From Nephrocerus scutellatus (lineage: Eukaryota; Arthropoda; Insecta; Diptera; Pipunculidae), in contig OX352762.1 of the NCBI GenBank assembly GCA_947095585.1, positions 28,930,669-28,994,668 on the forward strand: a stretch of DNA of 64,000 nucleotides. The letters are read 5' to 3'. Position numbers and translations under genes: made by a program. The notes beneath the pieces are model-generated. The model saw only the letters and a list, made by a program, of their open reading frames with translations, searched no databases and was not told the DNA's origin. Shown piece by piece: positions 33,298-42,212 of the stretch. Within the stretch, counting starts at the first letter, position 1. Every line of letters starts with the position of its first letter.

Positions 33298-33735
33298 ATA
33301 TAAAAAAAACTACCCATAAACATTAAAATTTTTCGTGAAATTCTCTAATCGGGAATACACAATGTGCAGTTTGAATAAAATCGGGTAAATTTTTTAAAAT
33401 TTTTGTTAGAGAGCCCCCCGACTCCTGGGTCCGATTACTTCCAAATTATTACAAAAAGTGTTGTCCATCGGAGATACACATGCGTATAAAATTTGAAAAA
33501 AATCGGGTAAATTTTTAAAAAATTTGTATGGGAGCCTCCCGACCCTGATGCCCGAGGTGCCCCAAATTTTAATAGAAAGTATTGTCATGGGAAATATACA
33601 TGTGTGCCAAAATTGAATAAAAATAAAATAAAATCGGACTTTAGGAAGTCTGTTAAAAATTGATCACAAGATTCTGCCCACCAGCCAGCCAGCCACGGGC
33701 ACGCGAAGTTAATATAGAGAATTTAAAAACATCAA
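33298..33735 (-). repeat. Family A repeat, full-length inverted copy
   Basis: Read on the minus strand: left end TTTTTAAATTCTCTATATTA, CTTCGCGTGCCCGTGGCTGG with two or three GGCT units, GGTGGGCAGAATCTTGTGAT, CAATTTTTAACAGACTTCCT, then two iterons with a CACATGTATATTTCCCATGA or CGCATGTGTATCTCCGATGG block, and the right end TTAGAGAATTTCACGAAAAA and T run. Both ends are intact. Confidence 0.9.
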
Positions 33736-34225
33736 AAGTTAAGAAAATGCTGAAAAAAGCATTTTATATAGAAATTTTGGTTTGGATTGAGTCTTGTTTT
33801 AGTGTCTTGAAAGAGTTGTAAATAGCTTCGTTCATAAGTACATTTGGAAAGTGGCGAGTTGTTTTTGAATTAAGAAGAATTTACTGATCTCGCTGATCTG
33901 AAAGAAAATATATGCAATGATGATGATGTACTTCATGGCACGATAATCGAAGATGGATTTCCACAACACTCGTTCGACGATAAAAAGTCGACGGTTGTAA
34001 AAAAATCGTGTGGAAAAATCCAAAATCTAGCTAGGTTAAATGCATGAGTAGCGTCCATCTATTCCTGATTCTTCCATCAGAGATGTAGAAGAGGGGTAAT
34101 CTGCGTTGAACTGCCATAGGACAGACGAAATCTGCAGATGATGTAGATGCGCTGTGGACTCTCTGGGAACAGCTTTTGCCCGGGAAAAGAGGCACTCAGC
34201 ATTGAACTGCCATGGGATAAAATAT

Positions 34226-34385
34226 TTATTATTTATTATTATTTATTATTATTTATTATTATTTATTATTATTTATTATTATTTATTATTATTTATTATT
34301 ATTTATTATTATTTACTATTATTTATTATTATTTATTATTATTTACTTTTATTTATTTTTATTTATTTTTATTTATTTTTTTATT
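34226..34385. repeat. 10-bp microsatellite (ATTTATTATT)n
   Basis: About 16 head-to-tail decamers ATTTATTATT with a few TTACTATT/TTTTATT variants toward the right. Long Tyr/Ile/Leu-rich open frames here are accidental. Confidence 0.95.
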
Positions 34386-34779
34386 TCTTATTTCTTATTT
34401 ATTATTTGTAATTTTTTATTTTTTGTTATTTGTTATTAAACTTAGCTTCTGCCTTCTGTCTTCCTTCTTCCATCTTGTACTCACTTACTATCTATCTCCC
34501 GTTCTTCTCTAATTATATTAATGCCATAATCATTTTGGTAATTTCTTTTCGTTTCGGATAGGATAGTGGCATGTGTGATGTTTCCACCTTTTCCAAGCTA
34601 CCGACCAGCTTGTTCCTACGTTAACAATATGGTTGGTGGCGGAATGGTTTTAACAAGAACCACATGCCTGGATGCAAACGATGGCTGTATGGTGGACTTG
34701 CACCTTCTCACGAGGGTTGCATGTCCCAATATATTGAGAGATGAGTCAGCGAATGGGCTCCGTAGAATCCCAAATAATG

Positions 34780-35245
34780 CACATTCTTTTATGCGCAACA
34801 ACGCCAACAAAGCCTACTTTAGTCTGCCAAGACTCTTCAAATGTAGGAGTTTAACGATAACATCCAAGCTACTGGTATATATCACAGTGGTCATACCAGT
34901 ACCAGTAAAAGATTGGGTGCTTAGCAAAAAGCGTTCTGACATCTTAGCCCCGTTTGGGAGGAAAGTCTTTCGGGAAGCCCGTATTTGAGGAAGGAAGAAT
35001 CCGGAGACTCTATAATGATGAGATCTATGAGCGTTACCGCGATGTCGGCATCGTGAAGACATTTAAACCTTTTAGAATACGGTGGACAGGACACCTAGCT
35101 CATAGGATTTATATGACAGGATAACGAGGTAGGCCAAGCGTACACTGCAAGAATGGCGTAAAACCAGGACGCCCAGATACAGATGTTATGCGGGACGTCA
35201 TATTTATGTCTAGGATTGCCAATTACATTTCGAAAATAAGTGAAA
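34780..35245 (+). pseudogene. RTE-clade LINE, ORF C-terminal fragment
   Basis: Plus-strand frames read NANKAYFSLPRLFKCRSL, SKLLVYITVVIPV, then ILAPFGRKVFREARI, and after a frameshift RRLYNDEIYERYRDVGIVKT and RWTGHLAHR. This is the order found after the reverse transcriptase of RTE-like LINEs (..K..LY.t.I.PV..Y...W...K....L..FERK.LR..., then LYN.ELY..Y....... RL.W.GH..R). Several frameshifts make it non-functional. Confidence 0.75.
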
Positions 35246-35259
35246 GAAGCCTGTTGTCA

Positions 35260-36180
35260 AAGTTACACTAGAGTCTATTGTAACTATCAGCAACCAAAAA
35301 TAAATTAGAAACGCTGGAAGTTTGTTCCACTTTTATTTTTTCTTTAATATTTGGATGCTTAACAGACTATAAAAATTTAATAAACTGATAGTAAAACTTA
35401 CTCTCATTTCACGTGAAAGTTATAAAAATTAACAGCAAATAGTCACGTTTATTACCCAGAATAAAAACTCTAATTATCTTTATTGTGATTGAGAATTTGA
35501 AAGCATTGTAATATAATTGGTACACAAGAGTTGATCGGTTTTGCAAAATATGAACCAACAATTTTGGAACTTTGACCTCTTTCAGTCCGAATGGGAATCC
35601 ATCCAAAATTTTGTTTTATTCGATCAACTTATTTCTCAAAATTTTCAGTCATTCTCCAGTCTTTTGATACAATCATCACCAATGAAGCAAAACCATTTTT
35701 TTCATGCTTGGAAATATTCCTTAACAATCAACACTGGATCTATGTAAACTTATCAGCAAAGTTAGGCAAACAACAGTATCGTGTTTGCTTAAATTGCAAT
35801 AACGATTTCCACAGACATCAGTTGTTTCTCAAAGAAATTCGCTCCCGAGTGTCTGGCAACAACTCGTACAACTGCAAGAATGCGCGCATAGTGAGTCCCT
35901 CCTCCTGCTCACGCGATAATTTTCAACATCTTCGCATTAATACCGAGATGTTCGTTAGTCTGCCATTATTTTATTTCTATTGCTAATTTAACGATGTTGA
36001 TTGTTGAAAACTTTTATTTTCATACAATTTTTGTTTATATGTTCTTGTAGCAATTATTTTGCTCTCTCTTTGAGTGTCTTGTAAGACTGTGATTGACTTT
36101 CCTTTTGTTCAGCCAGTGTTAGTTATTACCAAAACTCATGTAATTTATTTGTTTCTTAAGTTGTATTTGCTTTGGTTGAA
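35260..36180. other. Downstream of the acetyltransferase gene; no second gene recognised
   Basis: An open frame at 35591-35986 (plus, 131 codons) has a CLNCNNDFHRHQLF segment but no domain I recognise. It has no canonical start context or splice sites that suggest a gene. The right part should contain the 3' UTR of the minus-strand gene. Confidence 0.35.
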
Positions 36181-36187
36181 CACGAAA

Positions 36188-36193
36188 TTTATT
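36188..36193 (-). terminator. Possible polyadenylation signal AATAAA
   Basis: TTTATT on the plus strand gives AATAAA on the minus strand, about 150 bases beyond the acetyltransferase stop codon. It is the first such hexamer downstream. Confidence 0.4.
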
Positions 36194-36339
36194 CGTGAGC
36201 GTCGCACAGCATAATTTTTAGTGTAAAATCAAGGTAATGGTACATAGTAGTGCCCATGCATTTCGTTTTCTAAAATTCTCCTGGTATGTTAACAGTGTGC
36301 GAACAAGAGATTCACCAAGTAACTTAAATATCCCAATAT

Positions 36340-37384
36340 TTAGTCCGAATTGATTAATTTGAGGTTTGGATCAATAATTTTGACAAAAACTTTAGCTCTA
36401 TCAGTTTCTTTTGTGCTTAATAAATTTGTTGTATCCACGGCCACCGATACATCTGCAGCTGCATTATTTTTATGTTGTAGCTGATGAAACGGCATTTCCC
36501 AAACTAAATCAAAGCCATTTCGTTCGCATATTTTTGCCGTAATGAAATTGGTACAATCGACGCGTACGCATTGGTATCCTTTCAATATGGCAAAGTGAGT
36601 TGAGCTTTGAATAAGTTTCTCAGCGATTCCAATGCCGCGGTATCTGTGTTTTACAGCAACTCCAGCAATTTCCATTATTCGGGGATTTTTGCCAATATTT
36701 GGCATGACTGGCTCGCTCGTAATTTGTGCCCAAGCCAAAAGGAGAGTATGCAAAACTCGATTCGACTCGTATGTGTTTCGATTTTTTGTTAACAACTTTG
36801 CCAGCATCATTGTATCGTTAAATATCTGCTCTTGATTGTGCGGAACATTAATGCTTAAGCCGCATATTGCGCTTTTTGTCTTTGCTGCTGCTATTGGTTG
36901 CTGATGATGGATGTGATGAATCATCTGTAGCGATAAGTCTGCGTAGGCCGTAATGCAAATGTCATTATAATTAATCAAATCTACTTTGCGCATGTATATT
37001 ATCATATGCATGTGTGTAGTGTAGTTATGTATTTTTAATAACTTACCATGTTTTAGAAGACTCAACCAAAGGGCCGAAAGAAGCTGCTCCTGTTTTTCGT
37101 GGTCGCATTTGCTTTCAGCTACTGCGCCATGCAATCTTTGAGCCCATTGCAAAAGTGGATCATCGCTGTAATATATGCCCATAAACTCTGCAGCTTTTTG
37201 GAATCCCGCATTCTTTACTCTTTCAATTTGGAAAGTTTTCGGCCTCTACAAAAATTATTATTCCATTATAATAATGATAATCATTTTCTAATGTAAACGG
37301 CGAAATATGTTTACTTTTATAACATACCTTTGGAATACTGAATCTTCCTCTTCCTAGTCGAGTAATTATTTTACGTATGGGCAT
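36340..37384 (-). CDS. GNAT-family acetyltransferase, arylalkylamine N-acetyltransferase-like, three exons
   Basis: GNAT enzymes transfer acetyl from acetyl-CoA to amines; insect AANAT-like members act on dopamine, serotonin or other amines. Proposed exons: 37384-37328 (MPIRKIITRLGRGRFSIPK, donor AAG|GTATGT), 37245-37047 (acceptor TTTTTGTAG|AGG, donor CATG|GTAAGT) and 36938-36340 (acceptor TACGCAG|ACTT). Introns are 82 and 108 bases; the phases agree and give 284 residues. The second intron is itself open in frame, so an unspliced reading is possible, but its donor is near-consensus, and splicing joins SLLKH to DLSLQM, as expected for the family. The acetyl-CoA-binding motif A is clear: MEIAGVAVKHRYRGIGIAEK (core R-Y-R-G-I-G). 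It is followed by CVRVDCTNFITAKICERNGF and a Gly-Phe strand typical of AANAT-like C-termini. No stop or frameshift. The substrate cannot be told. Confidence 0.85.
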
Positions 37385-37595
37385 AGTTTTTTTTTTTAAT
37401 TTAATTTTAATTAGGTTAAAGAGTAGCTGACAATTTTTTTTGTTAATTCATCGAAATTGAAATAATAGGTTTTTATCAAAATTTTTCATGAGGAAATTTT
37501 TTTTATTGGAAATTTGATTTATTTAATTTATCAATAACTGACGTTTCTTTATAACTTTATTAGCGATGAGATATTATTGAATTGATCTTACGAGG

Positions 37596-37880
37596 AGGGG
37601 TCAACAAATAATAATAATATTCGGCGCCACAGACTCTTGTGTTCCAAGGCCTATCTTCTCGCTACCATTTGTGTTGTGCATGTATATTTTTGGACACAAA
37701 TGGAAGGGGCCTACAATTTAAGGCCGGATTCGAACGGCAAACTGAGAGGCTTTCCATAACGTTATTACTCTCGGAACGTTTGTCAACCATTAGCGAGAGA
37801 TGAGACACCGTGAAAAATACTTTTGGTGTTACGGATGTAGCGATGCTCTTTTCAACCATGAGCCATGACGCCCACTAGGG
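37596..37880 (-). mobile_element. tRNA-derived SINE copy
   Basis: The left end is the (TAA)n tail with ATATTCGGCGC. The body has CTACCATTTGTGTTGTGCAT, GGCCTACAATTTAAGGCCGG, GAGGCTTTCCATAACGTTAT and CGGAACGTTTGTCAACC. The right end is GCCATGACGCCCAC, the reverse complement of the tRNA-like 5' head. The B-box region is damaged by a deletion compared with 41483-41782. It lies 210 bp upstream of the acetyltransferase start codon. Confidence 0.85.
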
Positions 37881-37889
37881 TGGGTGGGT

Positions 37890-38767
37890 CAATAGGACCC
37901 TGAAAATTAAATAAGGAACACTCTTTTCGGCATAAAAACATTTTATTTTTCAACATAGTCTCCTTTTAGCTCGATACACTTAATCCAACGTTTCTACAAT
38001 TTTTTGATGCCCTCCAAATAATACGATTTCTCTAGCCCCTCAAAATAAGCGTTTGTTTCAGCGATGACCTCTTCATTCACCAGGAGAAGTCCATTGTTGT
38101 GGCTGTTTCTTGGTTTCTGGTGTGTTGTGGTGAATTCAGGTTTCATCCACGGTTACGAAACGGCGCAAAAACTCATTCGAATTTTTCTGGAACATCGCCA
38201 AACACAGTTTTGTAGTAGTCAAACAATGCGTTTGTTGTCGATTGTGAGCAAACGCGGCAACCATCTTGCGGAAAGCTTTTTCATGTCCAAATATTTATGT
38301 AAAATCGAAATCACTGAGCCATGTGATAAGCATGTGGCCTCTTGAAGCTCGCGCACTTTCACTCGCCGATCGACCATTATTAAACCATGGATTTGGTCGA
38401 CCATTTCTGGTGTGGTGACCTCAATTGGGCGACCAGAACGTTTGGCATCACTCGTGTTTGAACGACCGCACCGAAATTGAGTAAAGCAGTGGTGAATGGT
38501 GCCAGTCGATGGTGAAGAGTCCCCATAATATTTGTCAAGCGTTTGTTTGGTTTGTGTGATAGTTCTTTCTCGCAAAAAATAGTGTTTAATGTTAAGTTTA
38601 GTAGTGTTTCTGTGCGTTGTATAGGCAACAGTTTTTTTGGTTTGACTAAAGCCAAAATCGAGTTTATTAATCACGTTTAAAAAAATTTTGGGCTTGGTCT
38701 CGCATTTGTAGCAAATAAGAAATTTGTCATTAAAGGGCATATTTAAGCTGATTTGACAAATTAGCAT
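37890..38767 (-). pseudogene. mariner transposase with internal deletion
   Basis: The N-terminal part is open on the minus strand for about 180 codons. It includes the HTH region: TKQTLDKYYGDSSPSTGTIH, then FRCGRSNTSDAKRSGRPIEV, HGLIMVDRRVKVRELQEATC and LSHGSVISILHKYL. The catalytic domain begins with VTVDET and then a stop where W is expected. Shortly after WTSPGE the sequence jumps to EVIAETNAYFEGLEKSYYLEG and GDYVEK, the family C-terminus. The segment holding the second and third catalytic Asp is therefore deleted. A non-autonomous, dead mariner. Confidence 0.88.
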
Positions 38768-39670
38768 CTATATATATAAAAGTGAAACTTTGTATGTGTG
38801 TATGTCCGGTATAGACTGCCAAAACCCTTCAACCGATCGCGTTCTAACTTTGCATATGGGTTTTCTACCATAAAAGGCACTTAATAGGCATATTTTGAAA
38901 GTGGTAGGACTCCTAGGTCAAGGGGTCACCATACGATTTGTTTTTATTGTTTTTACAAATTGCATGTTTTTATGAATCGATCGCATTCAAACTTTGCATA
39001 GGGGTTTTCTACCATAAAAGGTACTTAATAGGCATATTTTGAAAGTGGTCGGACTCCTAGGTCAAGGGGTCACCATACGAATTTTTTTTACAAATTGCAT
39101 GTTTTCTGAATCGATCGCGTTTAAACTTTGCATAGGGGTTTTATACCATAATGAACACATAACAGGCATATTTTGAAAGTGGTCAGACTTCTGAGTCAAA
39201 GAGTCTCCATAAGAATTTTTTTATTTTTTTTACAAATTGCATGTTTTTATGAACCAATTGCGTTCAAACTTATTCTATATTATTAAATTATTGGCTGGTG
39301 AGGGAAGGTTATAGGCTATAGTACTCCCGTCACCCCGGGGGTTCATGTGTGTGGGTAGCAAAGCGCCCGGGAACAGCTGTTTTTTTATAAAAGCTGATTT
39401 ATTTTCTTAAATCATAAATTGGCTAAAAGTTTTTCGGGTACAAATTTTTATGTATACATACATCGACACGCGTTACATGCGAGCGGTCACCACTGCGACT
39501 GCGAAACAATGAAATTTTATATGTTCCATAAACGCCAAACGCCATGCCCCGCCCGCATTACCCAGGAACTCATAAACGACCATGTATACTGCTAACAAAG
39601 TTTTAGCTTTTAGGTAGTCTTTAGTTAAAAAAGGCCTCAAAAGATCAAAACAAACAGACAATCAGGGGTT
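38768..39670 (+). mobile_element. Helitron-like non-autonomous element with internal 115-bp repeats
   Basis: The left end TCTATATATATAAAAGTGAA and TATGTGTGTATGTCCGG is a common insect repeat start. An internal unit of about 115-130 bp (CCGATCGCGTTCAAACTTTG, GGGTTTTCTACCATAA, GCATATTTTGAAAGTGGTCG, ACTCCTAGGTCAAGGGGTCA) follows three times (38835-39260). Then come a G/C-rich segment (CCCGTCACCCCGGGGGTTCA) and a TAGTCTTTAGTTAAAAAAGG..CAAAAGATCAAAACA region that parallels 61960-62035. No helicase coding sequence. The class is by resemblance. Confidence 0.55.
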
Positions 39671-39884
39671 AAATAAAAGCTTTTAATAAACATTTCTATC
39701 ACAAACTTTTGACACGAAAATAGGCAGTTAATTATTTAATTATTTATTTTGTAGATGATTTTCATGAAAATAGCTCCAATACTTTTTAAAACACTACGTT
39801 AAAACTTCTTTTGGCTGTGCTGAATATTTACAAAAATATACATAAGCTACGTTAAATTATTGGCTCAGATATTATCTCTTTCAT

Positions 39885-40150
39885 TTATGTCTCTTCCCAA
39901 TTGCACAAACAGTACCCGGAAGCTGTCAAAGTTTTCGTTGTTTTCGTGGTATGCTGTGCAAATGGAACGGTAAACCAAAACCAAGCTTAGTAAACGAAAC
40001 CTTACCCGTCGATTGCCGACGGGTAGCAAAGTTACAGTGTCGGTTACAAAACTTTGCAAATGGAGCACAAAATCAAACCGTACGCCGGTATAGTTAGCCA
40101 ATGGAACACCAAACTGAAACCACAAGAGAGAAATCTTAAATCCACCCAGA
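39885..40150 (+). repeat. Dispersed repeat, copy 2 (pair with 74-345)
   Basis: Aligns with 74-345 in the same orientation (AATTGCACAAACAGTACCCG, then GCCGACGGGTAGCAAA, CGGTTACAAAAC, AAAATCAAACCGTACGCCGG, GAGAGAAATCTTAAATCCAC). It contains an extra segment after TTTCGTTG. No coding domain. Confidence 0.7.
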
Positions 40151-40504
40151 AAATGGAAAGAGATATTAGTTTGCCAGATTAAACTTTGTTGAAGATAAAG
40201 ATAACACACCAATAAAATTTTAAACGACTGTTATTTCAGCAGTATTTCACAGTTACAGTATTTCACAAACATATCCGTAGATATTGTGGATTTTTCTGGG
40301 TTTTAAAATTTAGGTTCTGATTTCTTGCAAATTATCTAAAGAATACTTGTAATTGTATGCAAAATTAGATCGATTTACTGCTCATTAACGAATTGAGTAA
40401 TTTGACTCTGATGTAAATGCCCTAACCGTGTTTTTAGTTTCAATTCTATATACATACTCATTGCTTCTGTCACTCACTCACACACGCCCCTTTGTGATTA
40501 TAAA

Positions 40505-40566
40505 GGTTAGGTTAAGGTGGCTGTCAGTGGAACCGACACACTTAGACCAGTAATGGTCCATTGTGA
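40505..40566 (-). mobile_element. 62-bp micro-retroposon with perfect target-site duplication, copy 1
   Basis: A 62-bp insertion lies between two perfect copies of the 13-mer TTGTGATTATAAA (40492-40504 and 40567-40579). Read on the minus strand it begins TCACAATGGACCATTACTGG and ends CCACCTTAACCTAACC, a tail of TAACC units. It matches 41397-41453 except for one extra pentamer in the tail and a C/T change. The tail and the last 60 bases resemble the 3' end of the LINE at 29044-29280. Confidence 0.93.
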
Positions 40567-40994
40567 TTGTGATTATAAAACAGTGGTAAAATATAAATAA
40601 TATTAGTATACTAGTTCAGTGATTTACAAACATTTTACAGACATAAACCATAATGGCAGTAACCCTTTCAACTCAAAAAAATTTTTTTTATGACAATTGA
40701 CATTATTAAATAAATTAATACAAAGAAGGGACCCGTTTGGTTTTATAACGGGCTCTTCGCGGCATACTCGTCTTTATATAATTCATTGTGAGATTTATAT
40801 GGGTTTGAAATGAAAAATTTTTATTGGGGTTTTTATACTTCCACATTCACTTTAGAAGAATTCACATTATTTTATTTCTTTCTTGTCGAAGTTCATCCCA
40901 CACTTTTTTTCATCGTCAATGAATTTTTGGTGTACAATTGTTTAATTTTCAAATGTCAAGCAATGCAAAAATTGCACTTTTCTCCTCTCTTGGT

Positions 40995-41208
40995 GTTGAG
41001 AGCATGTGAATCAAAGGAAAGTTATTGCCGCGAGTATTGTATATTAGAATTTCGCCAACGACCTACTACGCTGAGTACATCGGTTCTCGTCCGATCATGG
41101 ACTTTAAGCAGCGTTCGGGTCGGTGAGTATTTAGATGGGGGGCCATTCAAAATACGAAACAACCTGATGGCTGCTTCATTTGAGTGGGCTTGTATATTAT
41201 AATAAAGA
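40995..41208 (+). mobile_element. 5S-rRNA-derived SINE, copy 1, with 17-bp target-site duplication
   Basis: The 214-bp insertion is bounded by a perfect 17-bp direct repeat, TTTTCTCCTCTCTTGGT (40978-40994 and 41209-41225). From 41054 to about 41145 it follows 5S rRNA: GCCAACGACC, CGCTGAGTACATCGGTTCTC, GTCCGATCA, TTAAGCAGCG and GAGTATTTAGATGGGGGGCC, with the internal pol III promoter region (box A, intermediate element, box C) recognisable. A 59-bp leader precedes the 5S part and a unique tail (ending GGGCTTGTATATTATAATAAA) follows. Leader and tail are shared with the copy at 61165, so this is a family rather than a single processed 5S pseudogene. Confidence 0.88.
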
Positions 41209-41396
41209 TTTTCTCCTCTCTTGGTATTCGATCACTATACTGAATAAACAGAACCGACAAATAAATGAAAGACCAAACTGTGGGGTTTACTGTGACAGTA
41301 AACAAATCAGCTTGCTCAAAATTAAAACCGTCAAAGCAGTAAAATATTAAATTTTTCTATTAATGAAAATGATGCAACGACTTTTGACTAGACTTA

Positions 41397-41453
41397 GGTT
41401 AAGGTGGTTGTCAGTGGAACCGACACACTTAGACCAGTAATGGTCCATTGTGA
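41397..41453 (-). mobile_element. 57-bp micro-retroposon with perfect target-site duplication, copy 2
   Basis: A 57-bp insertion lies between two perfect copies of the 14-mer TTTGACTAGACTTA (41383-41396 and 41454-41467). On the minus strand it begins at exactly the same base as copy 1 (TCACAATGGACC) and ends CCACCTTAACC, one TAACC unit shorter. Confidence 0.93.
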
Positions 41454-41482
41454 TTTGACTAGACTTAAGATGCATGCATTTA

Positions 41483-41782
41483 AATAATATTAATAATAAT
41501 ATTCAGCGCGACAAACCATTGCAGTCCAAGGCCTAGCTTCTCGCGACCATTTGTGTTGCGCATGTAAAATTTTGGACACAAATGGATAGGACCTGCAATT
41601 TAAGGCCGGATCCGAACGGCGAATTGAGAAGCTTTCCATGACAAGTTATTACTCTCGGAACGTTTGTCACCCATTCGTGAGAGGTGGGACACTGTGAAAA
41701 ATACTTTTGATGTTACTGGAATTCGAGCCACGAAACTCCTGCTCAGTAGCCATGCTCATTTCCATTGAGCCACGGCGCCCAC
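41483..41782 (-). mobile_element. tRNA-derived SINE, best copy
   Basis: The 300-bp insertion is flanked by a perfect 13-bp target-site duplication ATGCATGCATTTA (41470-41482, 41783-41795). On the minus strand: a tRNA-like head GGGCGCCGTGGCTCAATGG (A box TGGCTCAATGG), GGCTCGAATTCCAGTAA (B box), a body with GTGTCCCACCTCTCACGAAT, CGTTCCGAGAGTAATAACTT, AGCTTCTCAATTCGCCGTTC, CCATTTGTGTCCAAAATTTT, and a TTATTATTAATATTATT tail. It follows the micro-retroposon by 16 bases. Confidence 0.95.
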
Positions 41783-41840
41783 ATGCATGCATTTACATAT
41801 ATTATTATCAGCAAATCGGAAAGCGCCGTAAATTCGTTTA

Positions 41841-41970
41841 AAGGCAAGCGCAGACCACAGCATTTTCGGCGGCGGCTGCAATTGCCGAAGCTCATCCCAT
41901 ATAAATATAAACGGGATAAACTTCGGACTTCGAAACTGCCGCCGAAATCGCTGTGGTTTGCGCGGGCCTT
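41841..41970. repeat. 130-bp foldback hairpin
   Basis: The left arm AAGGCAAGCGCAGACCACAG continuing to GGCGGC..CCGAAG pairs with the right arm CTTCGG..GCCGCCGAAATCGC TGTGGTTTGCGCGGGCCTT. Each arm is about 50 bases with several mismatches, around a 30-base loop containing CCATATAAATATAAACGGG. It is G/C-rich compared with its surroundings. It could be a foldback MITE or a hairpin RNA source. Confidence 0.8.
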
Positions 41971-42212
41971 AAGTCTATACAATTTGAATCTATATGCAAT
42001 GCAATAACTTATTCAGCAGTGGGCTTCATCTTTTGTTAATATGCGATTAAAATGGATCTCTATATTCATATTTATACTTGCATACCACGATAAGCGAATG
42101 CTTTCTGCTTATCTCAGACCCTATCATACTATCTAGCGCTTTCTGGAATATAGCTGGGGCAGAATGCAGGACTCGTCCTGGTATTGTTAATACGGCTTAA
42201 GGTCGGCTATCT

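Noticed and set aside
34147..34512. Two long Tyr/Ile/Leu-rich open frames
   Set aside because: They are translations of the ATTTATTATT microsatellite; the period of 10 gives stop-free frames by chance.
34926..35250. Minus-strand open frame SRCRHRGNAHRSHHYR
   Set aside because: It is the antisense shadow of the RTE fragment on the plus strand.
35591..35986. 131-codon open frame with a CLNC motif
   Set aside because: No domain recognised, no convincing start or splice context, and a second frame is open over part of it.
41054..41145. Functional 5S rRNA gene
   Set aside because: The match ends before the 3' third, substitutions are numerous, and the block sits inside a 214-bp insertion with a target-site duplication.
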